From NCBI GenBank assembly GCA_018058125.1, contig JAGPCH010000157.1, positions 1 to 5,039 on the forward strand: DNA of 5,039 nucleotides. Direction: 5' to 3'. Origin of the DNA: Ignavibacteria bacterium (GTDB lineage Bacteria > Bacteroidota > Ignavibacteria > Tepidaquicellales > Tepidaquicellaceae). The position numbers and the translations under genes were made by a program. How positions within the stretch are numbered: the stretch's first letter is position 1; every line of letters begins with the position of its first letter. Under the pieces are notes generated by a model. That model worked only from the letters and a program-made list of their open reading frames with translations, did not search any database and had not been told where the DNA came from. This document shows, piece after piece, positions 1 through 5,039 of this stretch.

Positions 1-193
1 CCTCAAGACTGTAATAATCAGAGTAGTCAACTTTTATTGGATTAATGAATCCATGTTCTGATTTTGATTCGATGAGTTTATTAAGCCCGGCAGGATTGCG
101 GGCGATGACTGAAACTGTATATCCGTGCTGAGTAAAATAATCTGAGACTCCGGCCAGCATTCCCGTGCCGCCGACTATCAGTGCATGAAGCAT
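1..193 (-). CDS. Short-chain dehydrogenase/reductase, N-terminal part (cut by the left window edge)
   Basis: The frame opens at an ATG at 193 and stays open for 64 codons to the window edge, so the C-terminal part, including any catalytic Tyr-x-x-x-Lys, is missing. The N-terminus reads as a Rossmann fold: beta strand 1 (HALIV, residues 3-7), a glycine-rich dinucleotide loop GGTGMLAG (8-15), a helix, then beta strand 2 (YTVSVIAR, 25-32), and VDYSD (55-59) after beta strand 3, where an Asp commonly contacts adenine. Arg32 just after beta 2 suggests preference for NADP(H), by analogy with classical SDRs. It resembles a small family of roughly 170-200-residue proteins annotated 'short chain dehydrogenase' in Bacillus and others, recalled by sequence style and not searched; their substrate is unknown to me. 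The start is supported because the glycine-rich loop lies directly after it and the next Met (residue 12) falls inside the loop. No clear Shine-Dalgarno is visible. The gene follows ftsK on the same strand after 225 bp, so it may have its own promoter. Confidence 0.75.
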   Translation of the reverse strand, partial: MLHALIVGGTGMLAGVSDYFTQHGYTVSVIARNPAGLNKLIESKSEHGFINPIKVDYSDYYSLE

Positions 194-283
194 ATTAAAG
201 ATAATAATTTAATGGGATTATAATAATTATTCACTAAGCTCTGGTTTTACCCAACGGAATAAATTCCACTGTTACAACAATTA

Positions 284-369
284 CCGAACCTACGGTTCTT
301 ATTTAAAAAAGTATTTATATTTTTAATGCAATTATTATAGATAAAAAAATATGAGAACCATAGATTCGG
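284..369 (-). repeat. Inverted repeat with 16-nt arms in the ftsK-SDR spacer
   Basis: Arm 284-299 (ccgaacctacggttct on plus) and arm 354-369 (agaaccatagattcgg) are reverse complements at 14 of 16 positions, separated by a 54-bp very AT-rich loop. In minus-strand RNA, the sense strand of all genes here, both exceptions become G-U wobbles, giving a continuous 16-pair stem; in plus-strand RNA they would be C-A mismatches. Each arm is also a small palindrome: 286-298 is GAACC-tac-GGTTC, and 355-367 forms the same 5-bp stem with one wobble in minus-strand RNA. The element could therefore fold as one long hairpin or two short ones. It may be a 3'-end structure for the ftsK transcript or a copy of a dispersed palindromic intergenic repeat. 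The sequence alone cannot decide between these. Confidence 0.65.
343..367 (-). terminator. Weak candidate intrinsic terminator downstream of ftsK
   Basis: In the minus-strand direction a short hairpin (355-367, GAAUC-UAU-GGUUC, five pairs including one G-U) is followed by five bases (UCAUA) and then a run of seven U (343-349). It lies 52 bp beyond the ftsK stop codon, a sensible place for transcript ending. The stem is short, contains a wobble, and is not directly abutted by the U run, so it falls short of a textbook Rho-independent terminator. The same bases also take part in the longer 284-369 inverted repeat, which would compete with this fold. Confidence 0.3.
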
Positions 370-418
370 AACAAAAATTATTAAAGCAACAGATTTTAAT
401 CCCTTGCGATGATAATGA

Positions 419-2974
419 TTATAAAATATTGATCAGTTCTTCTTCATCCATTACAAGAACTTCTCTAGCATTCGAACCGTTCTTTGGACCTACTATTCCG
501 GCTACTTCAAGCTGATCCACTATTCTCGCGGCTCTTGCATAACCGAGTTTTAATCTTCTCTGTAATGTAGAGGTCGAACACTGCTGAAGCTTGAAGATCA
601 GTTTTGCAGCTTCACCGAACAATTCATCCCTGTCATCTATATCTCCATAAGCGTAAGCTTTCTTTTCTATTATAGAAGGTAAAAGATAGGGTTTTGTAAA
701 TCCCTGCTGAGCTTCTATGAACTCTGCAACTTTCTCACACTCTTCTGTCGTAATAAGCGCATTCTGAATTCTGATCGGTTTTGAAGATGCTGCAGATAAA
801 TATAACATGTCACCGTTTCGTAAAAGTTGATCGGCGCCGCCCATATCAAGAATTGTCCTCGAATCAATTTTTGAAGCAACCTGATAAGCGATCCTGACAG
901 GGAAGTTTGCTTTGATAACACCTGTTATAACATCCACAGAAGGTCTCTGTGTTGCTACGATCAAATGAATTCCAACGGCTCTTGCCATTTGTGCTATCCT
1001 TGCAATCGGTTCTTCAATTTCACGTTTGGCTGTGATCATAAGATCAGCAAGCTCATCTATTATAACTACTATGAACGGCATTTTTTTATGACGAATTGCA
1101 TCATTATCTTTGAGCTTTCCCTGTGCATATTTTTCATTATAGGATTCGATATTTCGGACACCTGCATTTGCAAGTTTATCATAACGGTTTTCCATTTCAG
1201 ATTCGACACTCTTCAATACAGATACAGCATTAGAAGGACTGGTTACAATGCTCTCATTAATATCAGATGAAGTTGCTAAGAAATGTTTCTTTAATTTTGA
1301 ATAAAGGCTAAGCTCGATCTTCTTCGGGTCTATCATTACAAATTTAAGATCCGAAGGATGCATCTTATACAAAAGACTTCCTATAATAGTATTAATACCG
1401 ACACTCTTACCCGAACCTGTAGCGCCTGCAATAAGAAGGTGAGGCATTTTTGCAAGATCATCTATGAATACTTCCCCGTCAATGGTTTTTCCGAAAGCGA
1501 TCGGAAGACTCTTTTTACTGTCGTCAAATTTCTGTGAAGAAAGCAGACTCTTTATTCTGACAAGCTGAGCTTTTCTGTTAGGGATCTCGACACCAACCGT
1601 TCCCTTTCCCGGTATCGGGATTATCATACGAATGCCTTTGGCTTTCATGGCAAGCGCAATGTCATCCTGAAGCGATTCAATCTTTGAGAGCTTCACATCA
1701 GCAGCGGGAACGAGTTCATATAATGTAACAACAGGTCCCGGAGTAGCAAATACTTTTTCAACTTCAATTCCGAATTTCAAAAGCTTTGCCTGAAGAAGCC
1801 TTCCGTTTTCAGTAAGTTCTTCATTTGGAATCGCTTCAAATTCTTCTTTAGTAGGCTCGATCAGTAAATCAGCATTTGGATAAATATATTTCTCAAGTTT
1901 CTCTTCTACAAAATCCTCTTCCCTGTTGCTTGCAAGTTTATCAACTTCATTTGAATTCTGAGGATTTATTTCAATTTCGTTAGCTTCATCTCTGGATATA
2001 GTATTTGATACAAGTTCAGGTTTTGATTCCTTTATTTTCTTTTCCTGAATAATGATCTTAGCCGGTTCATCCTGTTTTGGTCTGTTAATCTCTGTCTCTT
2101 TGATGCGGTCAAATTCTGATAGCTCTTCTGCGTTTTGTTTGGAATATTTACTTTTTAAAATTCTCTCGCGTTCCTTTTTTAAAGCCTCTTCCAGTTCATC
2201 GATGTTAGAGTTTGACATATCTTTATTTCCACCAGCAGACAGGTTTTTTGTAACTTTTTCTTTTGAGGAAGTAAGTTCTGTTTTTTCCTGATGAAAACTT
2301 TCCAGTATCTTTTCAGATAATAATTTAATTCTTGCAAAAGTCTTTATAATGTTACCGTCTATAAGAAGCAATGAGAACAATATCAGAAACAGTCCGAAGA
2401 ATATTGAAGCGCCGGCGCTGCCAAGCGTCTGATAAAATACGGATGCAAAGAAATCGCCGGAGGTACCGCTTAGTTTGGCTGATACGGCATCTCTTCCCGT
2501 AAATATTCTGAGCAATCCGAAAGTTGATGCCAGACAAAGCATAAGAAGTAATGAGTATATACTGAACTGAATAGTCTTTCCGAGAGGTTTTTTTCTGAGC
2601 AGAGTTGAGCCAAAAAGGACTAATACGACAGCGACAAATATTGAGAAATATCCGAAGAAACTGTTTATGAAAAAATTTGAGACATAAGCCCCGGCAATAC
2701 CGAGCCAGTTGAAAGTCACATTAACGGCAGAATACGCTTCACGTCTGAATACATCCAACAGGCTGAGCTTTTCCAATGTAGCCTGATCTTTATCAGAGTA
2801 TGAGATCAATGCCAGTCCAATAAGCACGCCAAAAAGCAAAATAAGAAAACCTAATAACTGCTTTTTAATGTCAGTAGAGATATTGAAATCTTCGTGAGAT
2901 GAACTTCTTTTAGTTCTGGTAGTCTTAGCAGGGGTTTCTTTCTTTGTTAAGCGTGAAACTTTGCTTTTTTTCAT
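419..2974 (-). CDS. ftsK: DNA translocase FtsK/SpoIIIE
   Basis: This is a complete 851-residue septal DNA pump. FtsK proteins form hexamers at the division site, move DNA by ATP hydrolysis to clear the chromosome terminus, and in many bacteria activate XerCD recombination at dif. Visible parts: a basic N-terminal tail (1-37); a membrane domain with hydrophobic segments near 38-60, 85-103 (weaker), 107-126, 137-158 and 185-206; a charged Lys/Glu-rich linker with probable coiled coil (about 207-365); the alpha part of the motor (about 370-480, including PGPVVTLYEL); the RecA-like beta part with Walker A GATGSGKS (517-524), Walker B VVIIDELADL (636-645) and ATQRPS (674-679); and a C-terminal winged-helix gamma domain (about 783-842, core LQRRLKLGYARAARIVDQLE), which in the family reads oriented DNA motifs. 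The linker is far shorter than in E. coli FtsK, as in most bacteria. The ATG at 2974 begins 21 bp after the comB stop, implying co-transcription; no Shine-Dalgarno is evident, only A-rich sequence. The motif near 716-724 reads QLLRNGDML, with Arg718 where Gly is usual. All motor motifs are intact. Confidence 0.97.
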   Translation of the reverse strand: MKKSKVSRLTKKETPAKTTRTKRSSSHEDFNISTDIKKQLLGFLILLFGVLIGLALISYSDKDQATLEKLSLLDVFRREAYSAVNVTFNWLGIAGAYVSNFFINSFFGYFSIFVAVVLVLFGSTLLRKKPLGKTIQFSIYSLLLMLCLASTFGLLRIFTGRDAVSAKLSGTSGDFFASVFYQTLGSAGASIFFGLFLILFSLLLIDGNIIKTFARIKLLSEKILESFHQEKTELTSSKEKVTKNLSAGGNKDMSNSNIDELEEALKKERERILKSKYSKQNAEELSEFDRIKETEINRPKQDEPAKIIIQEKKIKESKPELVSNTISRDEANEIEINPQNSNEVDKLASNREEDFVEEKLEKYIYPNADLLIEPTKEEFEAIPNEELTENGRLLQAKLLKFGIEVEKVFATPGPVVTLYELVPAADVKLSKIESLQDDIALAMKAKGIRMIIPIPGKGTVGVEIPNRKAQLVRIKSLLSSQKFDDSKKSLPIAFGKTIDGEVFIDDLAKMPHLLIAGATGSGKSVGINTIIGSLLYKMHPSDLKFVMIDPKKIELSLYSKLKKHFLATSSDINESIVTSPSNAVSVLKSVESEMENRYDKLANAGVRNIESYNEKYAQGKLKDNDAIRHKKMPFIVVIIDELADLMITAKREIEEPIARIAQMARAVGIHLIVATQRPSVDVITGVIKANFPVRIAYQVASKIDSRTILDMGGADQLLRNGDMLYLSAASSKPIRIQNALITTEECEKVAEFIEAQQGFTKPYLLPSIIEKKAYAYGDIDDRDELFGEAAKLIFKLQQCSTSTLQRRLKLGYARAARIVDQLEVAGIVGPKNGSNAREVLVMDEEELINIL

Positions 2975-2995
2975 TTTTGAAAATTAATTTGCAAA

Positions 2996-3835
2996 TTATT
3001 TTTCGCTTACCTTTTCTTTTTTAATATCTTCTTTTTTTGCACCGATATTTATTCTCTTCATTTTCGAACGCTGATCTGTATCATCCTGAAACTGTTCTTT
3101 GAATCTGACTACACCATTTCTGAATATAGGTATGAAAGGATAGGAATCTATTTTCGAACTGATCTCAAGATCGGTATCAAACCCTATTGATGTAAGGAAC
3201 TTACCGTGTTCGGATAAATGAAACATCTTTAACACTTTGTCCTGAGACGGAACATTCAGAAGCATTGCAAGATCATTACACAGATTCAATGCAGCTATTT
3301 CGGAATCTTTCATTTCAAGTGTTCTGCCAACGGATAACTTACTGAGAAGCATACCGGCGCAGACAGCGTCTTCAAGACAAAATTCATTTAATTTACCCGA
3401 GCATATTATCGTAAAATCTTCATCCATTGCATTTATGTAATCAACGATCGCAGAGATATTTATGAAACTGCAGATCAGACAGGTCTTTGCAAATTTTGAT
3501 TTTATTATGGCAAGTGTACCGTTAGTAGTACTAAAGATCAGCGATTTGTCTTTAACAACATCGGGAGTATATTCAGTCGGCGAATTACCGAGACTGAAAC
3601 CCTCTACTACTTTTCCGTTACGCTCACCGCATAGTATCGAATTTTTCGAACCTTTAGCGACTCTGACTGCTGTTGCGATATTCTCTGTTGGTATAATTTC
3701 TTTTGCTCCGTTTGCAAGAGCAATGGTCATAGTTGTAGTTGCCCTTAGTACATCCATAACTATTACATTCTTATCTTTTAATATCAGATCATCCTGTATT
3801 AATGATTGTGAAAGTAAAATTTCAATTCTTTTCAT
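2996..3835 (-). CDS. comB: 2-phosphosulfolactate phosphatase family protein (ComB)
   Basis: This is a complete 279-residue member of the ComB family. The characterised archaeal enzyme is a Mg2+-dependent phosphatase that converts 2-phosphosulfolactate to sulfolactate in coenzyme M synthesis. Many bacteria without coenzyme M also carry the family, where it may make sulfolactate or act on another substrate. Family blocks seen in order: VIVMDVLRATTT (24-35), GERNGKVVEGFSLGNSP (70-86), STTNGT (102-107), CSGKLNEFCLEDAVCAG (145-161) with a conserved-looking Glu-Asp pair, and HGKFLTSIGFDTDLE (210-224). After the usual core end (FIPIFRNGVVRF, about 234-245) comes an extra tail of about 30 highly charged, Lys/Glu/Asp-rich residues, so the protein is longer than the usual roughly 230-245. 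The protein looks cytoplasmic, with no signal peptide. It lies 42 bp after gcvT and 21 bp before ftsK, so it is probably read in one transcript. No comA or comC homologue is in the window, so the physiological substrate is uncertain, while the family assignment is firm. Confidence 0.92.
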   Translation of the reverse strand: MKRIEILLSQSLIQDDLILKDKNVIVMDVLRATTTMTIALANGAKEIIPTENIATAVRVAKGSKNSILCGERNGKVVEGFSLGNSPTEYTPDVVKDKSLIFSTTNGTLAIIKSKFAKTCLICSFINISAIVDYINAMDEDFTIICSGKLNEFCLEDAVCAGMLLSKLSVGRTLEMKDSEIAALNLCNDLAMLLNVPSQDKVLKMFHLSEHGKFLTSIGFDTDLEISSKIDSYPFIPIFRNGVVRFKEQFQDDTDQRSKMKRINIGAKKEDIKKEKVSEK

Positions 3836-3877
3836 ATTATTGGTCAGGTTTCCCTGCGATTTCCTGGTTTAATTTCT

Positions 3878-4957
3878 TTAACTTAAAAATGGTGTCTTGG
3901 TAATTGTTGCTTTAATTCTTTTGTCCCTTATTGCTATCTCTATCGGCAAACCGGTTTTATTAAATCCGTTATCAATATATGCCAATCCGATATTTTTATT
4001 TAGCATTGGCGACATACTTCCGCTTGTTACGAATCCGATCTTCTTATCACCGGAAAATACTTCCTGTCCGTGACGTGCGACCATTCTGTCGTCCACTATA
4101 AATCCAACCAGTTTCCTTGTTGAGTTTTCTTTTGCTTTTAAAATAACTTCCTTGCCATTGAAATCACCTTTGTCCGGCTTAGTGATCCAGCCCAGTCCGG
4201 CTTCGATAGTATTTGAATTTTCATCCATGTCATTCCCGTAAAGTCTGAATGCATATTCGAGTCTCAGTGTATCTCTTGCACCGAGTCCCACAGGCTTAAT
4301 GTTATATTCTTTTCCGGCTTCGAATATTGCATTCCACAGATCTTCGGATAATCTAACATCTGATGAAGAATAAATTTCAAAGCAGATCTTCTCACCTGTA
4401 TAGCCGGTATGAGAAATTATCACATCCTGTCCTGCAACTTTCCCTTTGGCAAATTTATAATAAGCTAAATCTGAAAGATCAATGTCGGTAAGTTTTTGCA
4501 AAGCAGGTAAAGAATTCTTTCCCTGAACTGCAAGTAAGGAAGTCTCATCTGAGATATTTTTTAAAGTAACGTCTCCGGATAAATTCTCTTCCATCCATTT
4601 GATATCTTTATCGATATTTGAGGCGTTTATCACGAGCATATAGTAATCGCCGCAGTTATATACTAGAAGGTCATCAACTATTCCGCCGTCTTTGTAGCAC
4701 ATTGCAGAATATTGAACGTCACCTTTTTCTAATTTTGAAACATCATTGGTTGTGATTCTCTGAACGAATGCAAAAGCGTCTTTGCCTCTGACCTCGACTT
4801 CACCCATGTGGGAAACATCAAATACGCCGACTGATTCGCGCACGGCTTTGTGTTCGGCGATGATACCTTCATACTGTATAGGCATCTCGTATCCTGCAAA
4901 CTCTGTAAGTTTTGCTCCAAGGGTTTTGTGAATGTTATTGAATGCTGTCTTTTTCAA
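3878..4957 (-). CDS. gcvT: Glycine cleavage system T-protein (aminomethyltransferase), TTG start
   Basis: This is a complete 359-residue T-protein of normal family length. With P-, H- and L-proteins it breaks down glycine: GcvT takes the aminomethyl group from lipoyl-H-protein, releases ammonia and passes the one-carbon unit to tetrahydrofolate as 5,10-methylene-THF. Evidence in order: FAGYEMPIQYEGIIAEHKA (20-38), VFDVSHMGE (45-53), GGIVDDLLVY (91-100) with the Asp pair at the folate/catalytic position, VINASNIDKD (109-118), SHTGYTGE (182-189), GLGARDTLRLE (224-234), and a C-terminal barrel domain with VGFIVDDRMVARHG and GFVTSGSMSP. The start is TTG at 4957: the only in-frame sequence upstream is CAT, TAC and a TAA stop (4964-4966), while the next in-frame Met (residue 25) would delete the conserved FAGYE block. 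No Shine-Dalgarno is visible, and a heptamer tandem array lies almost directly upstream. The P, H and L genes are not in the window. A variant site is GEKICFEIY (188-196), against the common GEDGFEI. Confidence 0.96.
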   Translation of the reverse strand: MKKTAFNNIHKTLGAKLTEFAGYEMPIQYEGIIAEHKAVRESVGVFDVSHMGEVEVRGKDAFAFVQRITTNDVSKLEKGDVQYSAMCYKDGGIVDDLLVYNCGDYYMLVINASNIDKDIKWMEENLSGDVTLKNISDETSLLAVQGKNSLPALQKLTDIDLSDLAYYKFAKGKVAGQDVIISHTGYTGEKICFEIYSSSDVRLSEDLWNAIFEAGKEYNIKPVGLGARDTLRLEYAFRLYGNDMDENSNTIEAGLGWITKPDKGDFNGKEVILKAKENSTRKLVGFIVDDRMVARHGQEVFSGDKKIGFVTSGSMSPMLNKNIGLAYIDNGFNKTGLPIEIAIRDKRIKATITKTPFLS

Positions 4958-4961
4958 ATGG

Positions 4962-5039
4962 TATTAGGTATTAAGTATTAAGTATTAAGTATTAAGTATT
5001 AAGTATTAAGTATTAAGTATTAAGTATTAAGTATTAAGT
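4962..5039. repeat. Heptanucleotide tandem array (TATTAAG)n at the right edge
   Basis: One variant unit TATTAGG (4962-4968) is followed by ten perfect TATTAAG units (4969-5038) and the first base of another unit at 5039, where the window stops. True copy number is therefore unknown. On the minus strand, the sense strand for gcvT, the unit is CTTAATA. The array begins 4 bp upstream of the gcvT TTG codon and so occupies its 5' leader and probably its promoter region. The central TTAA puts a TAA stop on both strands in each unit; because 7 is not a multiple of 3, three units stop all six frames, so the array cannot encode protein. The single variant copy sits at the gene-proximal edge. Perfect short repeats of this kind change copy number by replication slippage. 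Confidence 0.97.

Noticed and set aside
217..222. TATAAT on the minus strand, 23 bp upstream of the SDR start codon
   Set aside because: There is no matching -35 element at 16-19 bp and the stretch is so AT-rich that such hexamers arise by chance; I also saw no TAnnTTTG element of the Bacteroidetes type in the spacer.
256..267. Short palindrome ggaataaattcc as operator or terminator
   Set aside because: The stem is only 4-5 bp with a tiny loop, there is no U run and no second copy in the window, so chance is the simplest explanation.
965..1270. Open plus-strand frame of 101 codons opposite the ftsK motor region
   Set aside because: The composition is low-complexity Phe/Ile/Cys-rich, as expected from the antisense of a conserved gene, with no domain and no ribosome-binding site.
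2052..2291. Open plus-strand frame of 79 codons opposite the FtsK linker
   Set aside because: The Ser/Phe-rich content mirrors the Lys/Glu-rich linker codons on the other strand; there is no independent evidence of coding.
3462..3872. Open plus-strand frame of 136 codons opposite comB
   Set aside because: It is antisense to a gene with clear family motifs, has no recognisable domain and runs across the comB start into the spacer; it is a by-product of the comB codons.
3836..3877. Hairpin CAGG-GAAA-CCTG in the gcvT-comB gap
   Set aside because: It has a four-pair stem with no U run. It is too small to be a terminator, and the tight spacing argues for read-through into comB.
419..4957. A new defence or mobile system built around the FtsK-like ATPase
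   Set aside because: The ATPase has the full membrane, linker, motor and gamma domain set of housekeeping FtsK, and its neighbours are metabolic genes; no nuclease, integrase, relaxase or toxin is present.
4962..5039. Telomere-like repeat at a linear replicon end
   Set aside because: A terminal heptamer array superficially resembles eukaryotic telomeres, but the unit has no G-rich strand and the genes are plainly bacterial; a contig break in a repeat is more likely.
4962..5039. CRISPR array
   Set aside because: The units are 7 bp and directly abutting, with no unique spacers.

Overview
The window is a compact, AT-rich bacterial chromosome segment in which every recognisable gene is on the minus strand. 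In transcription order, from high to low coordinates, it carries gcvT (glycine cleavage T-protein), comB (2-phosphosulfolactate phosphatase family), ftsK (DNA translocase), and the first 64 codons of a short-chain dehydrogenase/reductase that runs off the left edge. No recognisable Shine-Dalgarno sequence precedes any of the four genes, and ftsK has A-rich sequence before its ATG. Together with the protein sequence style, this suggests the Bacteroidetes/Chlorobi/Ignavibacteria group. That is an inference from general resemblance, not a placement.

Layout: 1-193 is the 5' part of the SDR gene. 194-418 is a 225-bp AT-rich spacer holding a 16-bp inverted repeat (arms 284-299 and 354-369), whose two non-matching positions become G-U pairs only in minus-strand RNA. 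419-2974 is ftsK, 2996-3835 is comB and 3878-4957 is gcvT. The gaps are 21 bp (comB to ftsK) and 42 bp (gcvT to comB), so these three look like one transcription unit read gcvT-comB-ftsK. 4962-5039 is a heptanucleotide tandem array, unit TATTAAG on the plus strand, with one variant and ten perfect copies. It begins 4 bp upstream of the gcvT start codon and runs to the last base.

The three complete genes have unrelated jobs: one-carbon metabolism from glycine, a sulfonate-biosynthesis-type phosphatase, and chromosome segregation at the division septum. Their grouping looks like housekeeping co-transcription rather than a pathway. I see no defence system, mobile element, CRISPR array, tRNA or rRNA. 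The unusual signals are non-coding: the heptamer array where the gcvT promoter and leader should be, next to a TTG start, and the wobble-compensated hairpin after ftsK. I do not see evidence for a new multi-gene system.
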